DNA of 64,000 nucleotides. Origin: Sinorhizobium meliloti 4H41. Its GTDB lineage: Bacteria; Pseudomonadota; Alphaproteobacteria; Rhizobiales; Rhizobiaceae. The stretch is from positions 124,001 through 188,000 of the forward strand of contig NZ_AQWP01000009.1 in the NCBI RefSeq assembly GCF_000375585.1. Direction: 5' to 3'. The position numbers and the translations under genes were made by a program. Below are positions 29,277 to 38,315 of the stretch, one piece after another. Within the stretch, counting starts at the first letter, position 1, and each line of letters opens with the position of its first letter. The notes under the pieces are model-generated. The model was not told where the DNA came from. It was given only the letters and a program-made list of their open reading frames with translations, and did no database searches.

Positions 29277-30089
29277 TCAGCCGACGAACGCACGTTCGAT
29301 GACGAACTCTGCCGGCTTGTTGTTGGCGCCTTCCGTCAGGCCGGCGGCTTCGAGGATTTCCTTGGTGTCCTTCAGCATGGCAGTGGAGCCGCAAATCATG
29401 CCGCGGTCGATCGCGGGATCGAGCGGCGGGAGGCCAAGGTCGGCGAAGAACTTGCCGTTGGTCATCAGGTCGGTGATCCGGCCCTTGAAAGGATATTCCT
29501 CACGCGTCACCGTCGCGTAGTGCCGGAGCTTGTCGCCGACGATCTCGTTCAGGAATTCGTGGTTGCGGATTTCCTCGACAAGGTCGAAGCCATATTTCAG
29601 CTCCGCCACGTCGCGGCACGTGTGGGTGAGGATGACCTCCTCAAACTTCTCGAAGGTCTCCGGGTCGCGGATGAGGCTCGCAAAAGGCGCGATACCCGTG
29701 CCCGTCGAAAACATATAGAGCCTGCGGCCAGGCACGAGCGCATCCAGCACCAGCGTGCCCGTCGGCTTTTTGCGCATCAGCACCTGGTCCCCGGGCTTGA
29801 TCCCCTGCAGATGCGACGTCAGCGGTCCGTCAGGCACCTTGATCGAGAAGAATTCCAGTTCCTCGTCCCAGGCCGGGCTCGCGATCGAATAGGCACGATA
29901 AACGGGCTTGTCGCCAACCATCAGGCCGATCATCGCAAATTCGCCCGAGCGGAAGCGGAACTCCTGCGGGCGCGTCATGCGGAAGCGGAAGAGCCGGTCG
30001 GTGTAGTGTTCGACGCTCGTCACCGTTTCAGCGAAGACGCCTGCCGGAGCCTGTACCGCGAAATCTTCTTTTTTTGCCGGAGCATTCAT
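29277..30089 (-). CDS. fpr: Ferredoxin-NADP+ reductase
   Basis: 270 residues. FAD-binding motif RAYSIASPAWD, NADP-binding GTGIAPFASLIRDPE, and a C-terminal GSTAMLKDTKEIL and aromatic-poor end matching bacterial type-I FPR (AvFpr/RcFpr class). I chose the ATG at 30089 (MNAPAKKEDF). It transfers electrons between NADPH and ferredoxin or flavodoxin. It lies downstream of the cysG-cysI-DUF934 operon, 144 bp from DUF934, so it may supply electrons for sulfite reduction (inference). Confidence 0.93.
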   Translation of the reverse strand: MNAPAKKEDFAVQAPAGVFAETVTSVEHYTDRLFRFRMTRPQEFRFRSGEFAMIGLMVGDKPVYRAYSIASPAWDEELEFFSIKVPDGPLTSHLQGIKPGDQVLMRKKPTGTLVLDALVPGRRLYMFSTGTGIAPFASLIRDPETFEKFEEVILTHTCRDVAELKYGFDLVEEIRNHEFLNEIVGDKLRHYATVTREEYPFKGRITDLMTNGKFFADLGLPPLDPAIDRGMICGSTAMLKDTKEILEAAGLTEGANNKPAEFVIERAFVG

Positions 30090-30233
30090 CGTGACCACAG
30101 TCCTATAAATGGTGACGCTGTTTATCAACTACAAGCGGATATTCCAACCCATGCCGAATTGAAAGGAAATCCCTTCCAAATATAGTCGCTTTCGAGGATT
30201 TCGGCTTGCTTCACACTGTCGCGGCCGCGCCGC

Positions 30234-30734
30234 TCACGAGACGCGGCGCCAGCTGTAGGAATTGGCGTTGACGGACGGCTTTGCCGTCGGCTGGTAGTGG
30301 TTGGAAATGCCCGGCAGCCGGCCCTCCGAAAGCCGCTTGATCGCCGTGGCGTTGGTTACGGCGAAGCTGTCGACGCCGCAACGCAGCATAAGCGGGATCG
30401 GGTCGATCAGCACGTCGCCGACGGCGCGAATTTCGCCCTGGTAGCCGAGCCGCGAACGCAGCAGCGAAGCATGGCTGAAGGACCGGCCGTCGCTGAAAGC
30501 CGGAAATGCCACCGCCACCAGCGCTATCCTTTCGAGATAGGGCTGAAGACGCATCACGTCGTCTGCGGGGTTGATCAGAACGCCAAGCTCCGAGGCATCG
30601 CTCTCCGCAACCGCAGCCAGGAAGGCGTCGATGTTCAGGATCGCCTTTTCGTTCGACCCGGCTTTGGTCTCGTCGGTTTCGATCACCCAGGGATCGTCGT
30701 TCACGAAGCCCGTTTCTTTCCAGATTTTCGTCAT
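30234..30734 (-). CDS. DUF934 family protein
   Basis: 166 residues from the ATG at 30734 (MTKIWKETGFV), after AAAGGACAGCATAAG. LGVLINPADDVMRLQPYLERIALVAVAFPAFSDGRSFSHASLLRSRLGYQGEIRAVGDVLIDP is the DUF934 core. Usually adjacent to cysI in Proteobacteria, so it probably acts in or with sulfite reductase. Biochemical role unknown. It starts 17 bp after the cysI stop. Confidence 0.88.
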   Translation of the reverse strand: MTKIWKETGFVNDDPWVIETDETKAGSNEKAILNIDAFLAAVAESDASELGVLINPADDVMRLQPYLERIALVAVAFPAFSDGRSFSHASLLRSRLGYQGEIRAVGDVLIDPIPLMLRCGVDSFAVTNATAIKRLSEGRLPGISNHYQPTAKPSVNANSYSWRRVS

Positions 30735-30751
30735 CTTATGCTGTCCTTTGA

Positions 30752-32425
30752 TCACGCCGCCGCCTGAGCACCGCCGCCATAGAGCGCGTCCTTGAAGGGC
30801 TGCGGCCCCACCCGGCGATAGGCTTCGAGGAAGGTCTCGGACTTGTCTCGGCGCAAGCCGAGATAGGTGTCGACGATCGTCTCCACCGCGTCGGTCACTC
30901 TTTCCGGCTCGAAGCCGCGGCCGATGATCTCTCCGATCGATGTATGTTCATCACCGGAGCCGCCGAGCGTGATCTGATAGAGCTCCGCGCCCTTCTTCTC
31001 GACGCCCAGAAGACCGATATGGCCGACGTGATGATGGCCGCAGGCATTGATGCAGCCGGAGATCTTGATCTTGAGCTCGCCGATTTCGGCCTGCCGCTCG
31101 GGCGAGCCGAAACGGTTCGAAATCTCCTGCGCGACCGGAATCGAGCGTGCATTGGCAAGCGCACAGTAGTCGAGCCCGGGACAGGCAATGATGTCGGTGA
31201 TCAGCCCCGCATTGGCGGTGGCGAGGCCGGCGGCGACCAGGGCGCGATAGACCGGCTCGAGGTCCGCCAGCGCCACATGCGGCAGGATCAGGTTCTGCTC
31301 ATGGCTGACGCGTATCTCGTCGAAGGCATATTCCTCGGCGATATCGGCGACCGCATCCATCTGTTCGTGGCTCGCGTCGCCCGGAATGCCGCCGATCGGC
31401 TTCAGCGAGATCGTTACCATGCCGTAATCGGGATGCTTGTGCGGCTGAACGTTCTGGTGCACCCAGCGGGCAAATTCCGGATCGGCCTTCTTCCAGTGGG
31501 CGAGACTGCCCCAGCCCTCGGGCCGATTCGGCAGCATCGCCGGCGCAAAATAAGCAGCAATCGCCTGGATATCCGCATCCGGCAGCTTCAGTTCCGTGTC
31601 CTTCAGATTGGCGAATTCGACCTCCACCTGACGGGCCAGTTCCTCGGCACCGGTCTCATGAACCAGGATCTTGATGCGCGCCTTGTACTTGTTGTCGCGG
31701 CGACCATGAAGGTTGTAAACGCGCATGATCGCGGTCGTGTAGGAAAGCAGATCCTCTTCCGGCAGGAAGTCACGGATCTTTTTGGCGATCAGCGGCGTGC
31801 GGCCCTGCCCGCCGCCGACATAGACGGCAAAGCCAAGCTTGCCATTCTCGTCCTTCTTCAGGTGCAGGCCGATGTCATGCACCTGAATGGCTGCGCGGTC
31901 GCGCTCGGCGCCGGTCACCGCGATCTTGAACTTGCGCGGCAGGAACGAGAACTCCGGATGGACGCTCGACCATTGCCTGAGGATTTCGGCATAGGGGCGC
32001 GGATCGGCGACTTCGTCCGCAGCGGCACCGGCGAAATGGTCCGCCGTCACATTGCGAATGCAGTTGCCGGAGGTCTGCAGCGCGTGCATCTCCACGCTCG
32101 CCAGCTCCTGGAGGATATCAGGCGTATCGGAAAGGCGCGGCCAGTTGTACTGGATGTTCTGGCGGGTGGTGAAATGTCCGTAGCCGCGGTCATATTTGCG
32201 GGCGATATGGGCGAGCATCCGCATCTGCCGGCTCGAGAGCGTACCATAGGGTATGGCGACGCGGAGCATATAGGCATGGAGCTGCAGATAGACGCCGTTC
32301 ATCAGGCGCAGCGGCTTGAACGCATCCTCCGCGAGTTCACCGGACAACCGCCGCTGGACCTGGTCCCGGAACTGCTCGACGCGTGCGGAAACGAAGGCGT
32401 GGTCGAATTCGTCGTAACGATACAT
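30752..32425 (-). CDS. cysI: Nitrite/sulfite reductase, CysI hemoprotein type
   Basis: 557 residues. Siroheme- and [4Fe-4S]-containing enzyme that reduces sulfite to sulfide. The cluster/siroheme cysteines are in ACPGLDYC and GCINACGHH near residues 430-470. An N-terminal ferredoxin-like half carries NWPRLSDTPDIL and NCIRNVTADHF. No cysJ flavoprotein is adjacent; a ferredoxin-NADP reductase is. Between DUF2849 (14 bp upstream) and DUF934. The product is sulfide for cysteine synthesis. Confidence 0.9.
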   Translation of the reverse strand: MYRYDEFDHAFVSARVEQFRDQVQRRLSGELAEDAFKPLRLMNGVYLQLHAYMLRVAIPYGTLSSRQMRMLAHIARKYDRGYGHFTTRQNIQYNWPRLSDTPDILQELASVEMHALQTSGNCIRNVTADHFAGAAADEVADPRPYAEILRQWSSVHPEFSFLPRKFKIAVTGAERDRAAIQVHDIGLHLKKDENGKLGFAVYVGGGQGRTPLIAKKIRDFLPEEDLLSYTTAIMRVYNLHGRRDNKYKARIKILVHETGAEELARQVEVEFANLKDTELKLPDADIQAIAAYFAPAMLPNRPEGWGSLAHWKKADPEFARWVHQNVQPHKHPDYGMVTISLKPIGGIPGDASHEQMDAVADIAEEYAFDEIRVSHEQNLILPHVALADLEPVYRALVAAGLATANAGLITDIIACPGLDYCALANARSIPVAQEISNRFGSPERQAEIGELKIKISGCINACGHHHVGHIGLLGVEKKGAELYQITLGGSGDEHTSIGEIIGRGFEPERVTDAVETIVDTYLGLRRDKSETFLEAYRRVGPQPFKDALYGGGAQAAA

Positions 32426-32439
32426 GGCTTCTCAGGTCC

Positions 32440-32757
32440 TCAGGCAGCAACATTCTTTGGGCCTGCAAGCCCACTATATCCGGGAGCGTAGGGGATCGAC
32501 GGCCCTTCGGCGCGGATCCGCTCACGCATGCGCAACGGCCGCAGCGTACCGTCGACTTCCTCGACGTCGACAACGTTGACGTCTACCACTTTATTCTCGT
32601 CGAACGAGCGCTTTCCGGTCGCCTCCAGGGCCGCGACGGCCTCCGCATGGCGAGCGACGAAGGCATCCTGCAACGACTCCACCCAGTTGCCGGAAGCGTC
32701 GAGCCAGACGGAAATGCCATCCGCCAGACGGTTTGCCGTCAGAACCTTTTCCACCAT
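32440..32757 (-). CDS. DUF2849 family protein
   Basis: 105 residues from the ATG at 32757 (MVEKVLTANRLADG) after GAGGACGCG. LADGISVWLDASGNWVESLQDAFVARHAEAVAALEATGKR matches DUF2849, a small protein linked to alphaproteobacterial cysI. It ends 14 bp before cysI and starts 10 bp after cysG. No catalytic motif is visible; a small accessory or electron-transfer subunit is possible but unproven. Confidence 0.85.
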   Translation of the reverse strand: MVEKVLTANRLADGISVWLDASGNWVESLQDAFVARHAEAVAALEATGKRSFDENKVVDVNVVDVEEVDGTLRPLRMRERIRAEGPSIPYAPGYSGLAGPKNVAA

Positions 32758-32767
32758 CGCGTCGTCC

Positions 32768-34225
32768 TCAGTTCCAAATCTGTTCGGTGCGTTTCGCTGA
32801 AACTTTGCCGGCACCGCTATACTTGATGCGGCCGGCCGTAAGCGGCTCGGAGCGTTCGAAATTCGCGCCCGCGACCGCTTCGCCGATGATCACCATGACC
32901 GGCCCGTCCAATTCCGTGCGGGCCTCGAGGTCCGGCAGATCGCGGAGCGTTCCGTGCAGGAGACGGCGCTCGGCACGGCTCGCATTCTCGATGACAGCGA
33001 CGGTCGTGTCCTGCGGCAGACCGGCCTGCATGAGCCGCGAGGCGACGGAAGCCGCAACGGTACGGCCCATATAGACCGCAATCGTCGCGCCGGAAACGGC
33101 CAGTCGCGCCCAATCGGGAAGAACGCTGCCTGTCAAATCGTGGCCCGTCGTGAAAACCAGCGACGACGCCACGCCGCGCAGCGTCAGCGGCAGTTCGAAG
33201 TCGGCGGCCGCTGCAAAGGCCGATGTGATCCCCGGCACCACCTCGTAGCTGATGCCGGCGTCACGCAGCGCCGCCATTTCCTCGCCTGCCCGGCCGTAGA
33301 CCAGAGGGTCGCCGGATTTCAGCCGGACGACGCGCTTGCCTTCGCCGGCAAGCTTCACCAGCAACTGATTGATCTCGTCCTGCGACTTGGAATGGCATCC
33401 CTTGCGCTTGCCGACCGAAAGCCGCTCGGCGTCGCGGCGGCCCATGTCAACGATCGCTTGCGGCACCAGCGCGTCATAGACGATGGCGTCCGCTTCCATC
33501 ATCACACGCTGCGCCCGGAGCGTCAGCAGGTCTTCGGCGCCCGGCCCGGCGCCGACCAGCCACACATGGCCGGCCACGCCGCCCGCGGCATCCAGAAGCT
33601 TCGAGGCCTCCCGGCGTGCGGATGCAAGATCGCCGACCGCGACGTGATCCGCCACGGGCCCCGAGAAGAAGCGGCGCCAGAAAACACGCCGAGCGACGCC
33701 GCGCGGCACGAGGCGGTCGACGGCGTCGCGATAGTTGGCTGCCAGAGAGGCAACGATACCCAGCGACGGCGACAGCAATTGATCGATCTGCGCGCGGATC
33801 ATCTGAGCCAGAACCGGCCCTGCCCCTTCTGTGCCGATCGCAACTGCGACGGGCGCCCGGTTGACGAGTGCCGGCGTCAGGAAATCGCAATAGTCCGGCT
33901 GGTCCACGGCATTTGCGGGGATTTTCCGCTCACGCGCCGCAGTCACGACAACGCGGTCGAGCGCCGCATCGCCGGTTGCGGCAAAGACGAGGACGGCGCC
34001 TTCCACCTGATGAGCCCCAAAGGGTTCGCGCACGGTCTCGATATTGTTGGCATCCAGAAAAGCCTCGAATGCCGGTTCCGGCCGATCCGCATAGGCGACG
34101 ATGCGCGCCTCGGTGTTCAGCAGCAACCGCACCTTGGCGAAGGCCTCGTCCCCATTGCCGAACACCGCCACGCTTTTCTGCGCGACGCGAAAGAATGCCG
34201 GAAAGACGGACAATTTCTGCGACAT
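32768..34225 (-). CDS. cysG: Siroheme synthase (multifunctional CysG)
   Basis: 485 residues. The N-terminal Rossmann domain (about 1-150) has precorrin-2 dehydrogenase/ferrochelatase features. The C-terminal SUMT domain (about 215-470) carries VWLVGAGPGAEDLLTLRAQR, VRLKSGDPLVYGRAGEEMAAL and VVPGITSAFAAAA. It makes siroheme from uroporphyrinogen III for CysI. First gene of the cysG-DUF2849-cysI-DUF934 operon, divergent from the deaminase gene across 221 bp in which I found no other feature. Confidence 0.95.
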   Translation of the reverse strand: MSQKLSVFPAFFRVAQKSVAVFGNGDEAFAKVRLLLNTEARIVAYADRPEPAFEAFLDANNIETVREPFGAHQVEGAVLVFAATGDAALDRVVVTAARERKIPANAVDQPDYCDFLTPALVNRAPVAVAIGTEGAGPVLAQMIRAQIDQLLSPSLGIVASLAANYRDAVDRLVPRGVARRVFWRRFFSGPVADHVAVGDLASARREASKLLDAAGGVAGHVWLVGAGPGAEDLLTLRAQRVMMEADAIVYDALVPQAIVDMGRRDAERLSVGKRKGCHSKSQDEINQLLVKLAGEGKRVVRLKSGDPLVYGRAGEEMAALRDAGISYEVVPGITSAFAAAADFELPLTLRGVASSLVFTTGHDLTGSVLPDWARLAVSGATIAVYMGRTVAASVASRLMQAGLPQDTTVAVIENASRAERRLLHGTLRDLPDLEARTELDGPVMVIIGEAVAGANFERSEPLTAGRIKYSGAGKVSAKRTEQIWN

Positions 34226-34446
34226 GACGAGGGGACGGCTCCTTTTGCAGGCTGCGGCGAATATCCCCTATAGGCCGCAACAATTGAAGGAACAGAAATT
34301 TCAATGCTTTTCCGGTCACGTATTGTTTTGCTCGACAGCCGATCTTTTTGAGCAAATATCTCCGGAGCCCTGAACCACCGGTGGTTCGGCCATTGCGCCG
34401 GGTGGTCGACCTCCGTTAAATGCCGGCTCAAGCAGGAGACCGAGAC

Positions 34447-35034
34447 ATGAGACAAACCCAACTGGCAGAGCGCCTGTTGACCGTCATCGAAGAGGACATA
34501 CTGCCGCTCACCGAGAAGGGCGTAGCCGACGGCAACAAGGTGTTCGGCGCCGCTATCCTGCGCAAGTCCGATCTGTCGCTGGTACTGGCCGAAACCAATA
34601 ACGAGACCGAGAATCCGCTGTGGCATGGCGAGGTGCACACGCTCAAGCGCTTCTACGAGATGGCCGAGACGCCGGACACGCGCGAGCTGATCTTCCTGTC
34701 GACGCATGAGCCCTGCTCCATGTGTCTCTCGGCGATCACCTGGGCAGGTTTCGATAACTTCTACTACTTCTTCAGCCACGAGGATTCGCGCGACAGCTTC
34801 GCTATCCCGCATGACCTGAAAATCCTGAAGGAGGTCTTCCGCCTCGAACCGGGCGGCTACGCCCGGCAGAATGCATTCTGGAAATCGGCGTCCATCGCGA
34901 CACTGATGCAGGAGACCGATCCGGAAACGCGGCAGCGGCTCACCGGCCATGACGCCCGCATCCGGGCACGCTACGATCGTCTGTCCGATACCTATCAGGC
35001 GAGCAAAGACACCAACGCCATACCGCTGAACTGA
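34447..35034 (+). CDS. Nucleoside/cytidine deaminase family protein
   Basis: 195 residues from the ATG at 34447 with AGGAG 8 nt upstream. Zinc and proton-shuttle motifs are visible: HGEVH (His60, Glu62) and EPCSMC (Cys90, Cys93), the H-x-E...P-C-x-x-C pattern of CDA/TadA-type deaminases. The rest (YYFFSHEDSRDSF) does not match TadA closely, so it is not the tRNA adenosine deaminase. Substrate unknown. mazG starts 3 bp after it. Confidence 0.85.
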   Translation: MRQTQLAERLLTVIEEDILPLTEKGVADGNKVFGAAILRKSDLSLVLAETNNETENPLWHGEVHTLKRFYEMAETPDTRELIFLSTHEPCSMCLSAITWAGFDNFYYFFSHEDSRDSFAIPHDLKILKEVFRLEPGGYARQNAFWKSASIATLMQETDPETRQRLTGHDARIRARYDRLSDTYQASKDTNAIPLN

Positions 35035-35037
35035 GCC

Positions 35038-35871
35038 ATGGAAGCCTCCCGCGACATTCAACGCCTGCTCGACATCATGGCCGCGCTCCGCGATCCGGAG
35101 ACAGGCTGCCCTTGGGACGTCGTGCAGACGTTCGATACGATCCGGCCGTACACGATCGAAGAGGCCTACGAGGTCGCAGACGCGATCGAGCGTCATGATA
35201 TGGACGACCTGTGCGACGAACTCGGGGACCTTTTGCTGCAGGTGGTGTTTCACGCACGCATGGCCGAGGAAGCCGGCGCGTTTTCCTTCGGCGACGTCGT
35301 CGAAGCCATCACGCGGAAGATGATCCGCCGCCATCCGCATGTTTTCGCCCGCTCCGACGCCGACACCGCCGAGGCGGTGAAGCTGCAATGGGACGAGATC
35401 AAGCAGGCCGAGAAAGCCGACCGGCGACAACGGCGCCTGCAGCGCGGCGCGTCGCAAGAGGAGCATGCCGGCCATCTCGGCTCGATCCAGCGCAGTTTTC
35501 CCGCGTTGGTCGAAGCGCTGAAGCTGCAGGAACGGGCGGCAAAAGTCGGCTTCGACTGGTCCGAGCCTGAGCCGATCCTCGACAAGGTCGAGGAGGAGAT
35601 CGGCGAGCTGCGGCAGGCACTGAAAGACGGTGACCGGGGGAAGGTCGCGGACGAGCTCGGCGACCTGATCTTCGCGCTCGTCAATATCGGCCGCCATGTC
35701 GGCACCGATCCGGAAATGGCGCTGCGCGGCACCAATACCAAGTTCCGGCGCCGTTTCGGACACATCGAAAAGGAACTGGAAGCCGGAGGCGAAACGCTCG
35801 ACGCGGCATCGCTGGAGCGCATGGAAGAACTCTGGCAGGCGGCGAAGGCTATCGAAAGGCAGCTGACCTAG
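35038..35871 (+). CDS. mazG: Nucleoside triphosphate pyrophosphohydrolase MazG
   Basis: 277 residues with two MazG-type all-alpha modules. Metal-binding glutamates appear in EEAYEVADAIERHDMDDLCDELGDLLLQVVFHARMAEE and repeat in EEEIGELRQAL and ADELGDLIFALVNIGRH. It hydrolyses dNTPs/NTPs, including damaged ones. The start is 3 bp after the deaminase gene, so the two nucleotide-handling genes are probably co-translated. Confidence 0.95.
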   Translation: MEASRDIQRLLDIMAALRDPETGCPWDVVQTFDTIRPYTIEEAYEVADAIERHDMDDLCDELGDLLLQVVFHARMAEEAGAFSFGDVVEAITRKMIRRHPHVFARSDADTAEAVKLQWDEIKQAEKADRRQRRLQRGASQEEHAGHLGSIQRSFPALVEALKLQERAAKVGFDWSEPEPILDKVEEEIGELRQALKDGDRGKVADELGDLIFALVNIGRHVGTDPEMALRGTNTKFRRRFGHIEKELEAGGETLDAASLERMEELWQAAKAIERQLT

Positions 35872-35910
35872 GCTTGTGCCCGCTGCGTCATTGCCGTTCC
35901 TTGTATCTGC

Positions 35911-35999
35911 CTGTCACGGGAATCCAGCTGGAAAGACTCTTCCGCGCCGCAGACGCGGCGCTGCTGGATCCCTGTGACGAGCACAGGGATGAGGGTGGA
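35911..35999 (-). repeat. Palindromic repeat copy A flanking the GIY-YIG gene
   Basis: About 89 bp ending in GAGGGTGGA. It contains two perfect hairpins: GCGCCGC-AGAC-GCGGCGC (35944-35961) and ATCCCTGTG-ACGAG-CACAGGGAT (35968-35990). It matches copy B at 36396-36504 over most of its length. Confidence 0.85.
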
Positions 36000-36022
36000 G
36001 AGGGTGCGGCCCTCGGCGCGTT

Positions 36023-36313
36023 TCATAAACCGTGAAGATAGTGAGAGATATCTTCCCATTCCGGGTTCAATTCTTCTATCAACTGAAGCTTCCACTTCCT
36101 CGGCCATTTCTTCATCGTCTTCTCCCGCATGATGGCGGAAGTCAGCAGGTCGAACTCCTCAAACCACACCAAGGTCTTCACGCCGTATCTGGACGTGAAC
36201 CCAGGTGTCAGATCGTTCTGGTGCTCCAGGAGGCGGCGCGGCAGGTCCCGGGTTACGCCCGTGTACAGCGTCCTGTTTCGCTTCGATGCGAGAATGTAGA
36301 CGTAACCTTTCAT
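36023..36313 (-). CDS. GIY-YIG nuclease domain protein (UPF0213-like)
   Basis: 96 residues from the ATG at 36313. KGYVYILASKRNRTLYTGVTRDLPRRLLEHQN contains the GIY-YIG-type core (Y-V-Y...Y-T-G-V) with the conserved Arg of helix 1. It continues with FTSRYGVKTLVWFEEF and MREKTMKKWPRKWK. The catalytic Glu appears in REKTMKKW. It is a small free-standing form like YhbQ. It is bracketed by two copies of a palindromic repeat (A at 35911, B at 36396), suggesting a mobile unit. Biological role unknown. Confidence 0.85.
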   Translation of the reverse strand: MKGYVYILASKRNRTLYTGVTRDLPRRLLEHQNDLTPGFTSRYGVKTLVWFEEFDLLTSAIMREKTMKKWPRKWKLQLIEELNPEWEDISHYLHGL

Positions 36314-36395
36314 TTGCGTGAAAGGTTGACCATTCTCTCGCATATTCGCAAGCAGAAGTTGTAGCGCCCAGACCTCCCCGGCCCTCATTCCTGTG

Positions 36396-36504
36396 CTTGT
36401 CACAGGAATCCAGCCAGGCCAAGTCATTGGACTGGAAAGACTCTTTCGCGCCGCAGACGCGGCGCTGCTCTCATCCCTGTGACGAGCAGAGGGATGAGGG
36501 TGGA
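36396..36504 (-). repeat. Palindromic repeat copy B flanking the GIY-YIG gene
   Basis: About 109 bp. It is the same sequence as copy A with an 18-bp insertion after AATCCAG. It has the same GCGCCGC hairpin and the CATCCCT...AGGGATG stem in a slightly diverged form (GCAGAGGG instead of GCACAGGG). A CCTGTG-CTTGT-CACAGG hairpin is at its 5' side. Confidence 0.85.
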
Positions 36505-36568
36505 AGGCCCTCGGAAAACTTCTCATGGCCGTGCGGGAAATCAGGGAATGGCGCAATACGCCAGGATG

Positions 36569-37966
36569 CTACCAATCCTCTTGGACGGCCTTCGGGCCGT
36601 TGCCCAGCCGTCTCTCGAGCTCCGTGGCCTCTCCCTCCGTCAGACGGAGATCCAGGCTCACGCGCCCATCTTCGAGATCTTCGCGGCCGTCGACGATCGC
36701 ATGCTGGTAAACCCAAGGCAGCAACTGTAGCTGATCGAGACCCAGAACGACGGTGCACTCGGTCATGACGCCCGAAAGACGCCGGCCTATTTCAGCGAGA
36801 AGATCGTCCACACCTTCGCCGGTCATGGCCGAAACCGCGACCGTGTTGTCGGCGCTCGCGGCCTTCTTCACCAGCGCTTCGCGCACTTCCGGCTCGACCT
36901 TGTCGATCTTGTTCCAAACCTCGACAATGCGCTCGGCCCCCTCCTTCTCGTCAATGCCGAGATCGGCCAGGATACGCAGCACGTCGCTTGCCTGCGCCTG
37001 ATTATCCGGATCGGACAGATCGCGCACATGCAGGACCAGGTCGGCCTCGAGTACCTCTTCCAGCGTCGCCCGGAAGGCGGCGACCAGATGCGTCGGCAGA
37101 TCGGAAATGAAGCCGACGGTGTCGGAGAGGATGACCATACGCCCATGCGGCAGTTTCAGCCGCCTCAGAGTCGGATCCAGTGTGGCGAAGAGCATGTCCT
37201 CGGCGAGCACACCGGCCCCGGTCATCCGATTGAAAAGCGTCGATTTGCCCGCGTTCGTATAGCCTACCAGCGCGACGATCGGATGCGGCACCTTCTTGCG
37301 CTTCGACCGATGAAGCTGGCGCGTGCGCCGCACCTGCTCCAACTCGCGCTCCAGTTTGACGATCCTGTCCTGCAGCAGCCGGCGGTCGGCCTCGATCTGC
37401 GTTTCGCCGGGCCCGCCCATGAAACCCGCGCCGCCACGCTGCCGTTCGAGGTGCGTCCAGCTGCGGACCAGGCGACCCTTCTGATAATTGAGATGTGCGA
37501 GATCGACCTGCAGCGTGCCCTCCCTGGTGGAGGCGCGCCGGCCGAAGATCTCCAGAATGAGGCCGGTGCGGTCGATGACCTTGGCGTTCCATTCCTTCTC
37601 GAGATTGCGCTGCTGGACGGGCGTCAGCGGGTGATCGACGATCACCAGCCCCGCATCCTTCTCGCTCAGAACGTGGCCGATCTCCTCGATCTTGCCGGTG
37701 CCGAGCAGCGTGCCCGGTTTCGGCTGGGCGACGGGAACGATCATGCCGTGAACGACGTCGAGGTCGATGGCGAGCGCCAGGCCCGTCGCCTCCTCCAGCC
37801 GGCTTTCGTCCGAACGCGTGGCGGGCTGCGCAACGATGTCGGCAGACGCCTTCCCGGTTTTTTTCAGGATCGGAACGACGACGACGGCACGCGAGTCATC
37901 ACGGAGCGTCTCGAGCTCCGGAATGATCGACGACGATTTTGAATCACGCTTGGTAATGTTCCTCAC
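36569..37966 (-). CDS. hflX: GTPase HflX
   Basis: 465 residues. The N-terminal HflX domain (about 25-210) carries GTGKIEEIG, VDHPLTPVQQRNLEKEW and the Gly-rich GGAGFMGGPGETQIE. The G domain has ALVGYTNAGKSTLFN (G1), LSDTVGFISDLP (G3) and NKIDK (G4). HflX splits stalled or 70S ribosomes. The C-terminal part is longer than in E. coli. It follows hfq by 6 bp, and the hfq-hflX order is shared with Proteobacteria generally. Confidence 0.95.
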   Translation of the reverse strand: MRNITKRDSKSSSIIPELETLRDDSRAVVVVPILKKTGKASADIVAQPATRSDESRLEEATGLALAIDLDVVHGMIVPVAQPKPGTLLGTGKIEEIGHVLSEKDAGLVIVDHPLTPVQQRNLEKEWNAKVIDRTGLILEIFGRRASTREGTLQVDLAHLNYQKGRLVRSWTHLERQRGGAGFMGGPGETQIEADRRLLQDRIVKLERELEQVRRTRQLHRSKRKKVPHPIVALVGYTNAGKSTLFNRMTGAGVLAEDMLFATLDPTLRRLKLPHGRMVILSDTVGFISDLPTHLVAAFRATLEEVLEADLVLHVRDLSDPDNQAQASDVLRILADLGIDEKEGAERIVEVWNKIDKVEPEVREALVKKAASADNTVAVSAMTGEGVDDLLAEIGRRLSGVMTECTVVLGLDQLQLLPWVYQHAIVDGREDLEDGRVSLDLRLTEGEATELERRLGNGPKAVQEDW

Positions 37967-37972
37967 ACCCCG

Positions 37973-38215
37973 TCAGGAGGCAGCTTCCTCATTCTCGAAC
38001 ATCTGCAACGGCTGGCCCGGCATGATCGTCGAGATGGCGTGCTTGTAGACGAGCTGAGAATGACCGTCGCGGCGCAACAGCACACAGAAATTGTCAAACG
38101 ATGTTACGACACCCGTCAGCTTGACGCCGTTGATGAGGAAAATGGTCAAAGAAATCTTTTGCTTGCGGACCGTGTTGAGAAAGAGATCCTGCAAGTTTTG
38201 AGAACGTTCCGCCAT
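37973..38215 (-). CDS. hfq: RNA chaperone Hfq
   Basis: 80 residues. Sm1 motif [41 protein letters not shown] and Sm2 motif [13 protein letters not shown] are intact. Members form a hexameric ring that pairs small RNAs with mRNAs. The C-terminal tail is short (NEEAAS), as usual in rhizobia. The ATG at 38215 has a good GAAGCGGC-type upstream region. It sits upstream of hflX. Confidence 0.97.
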
Positions 38216-38315
38216 CGCGCCGCTTCTTTCTTATTTGCCGGCGTTCTTGCGCCGGTGCATTTTGTTAATTCTTAAGGTGTCACGTACGATCCCGGCACCT
38301 CCGCAGGGTTTGGTA

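Noticed and set aside
35911-36504. A CRISPR array
   Set aside because: Only two copies of the repeat, about 400 bp apart, with a gene between; no regular spacers.
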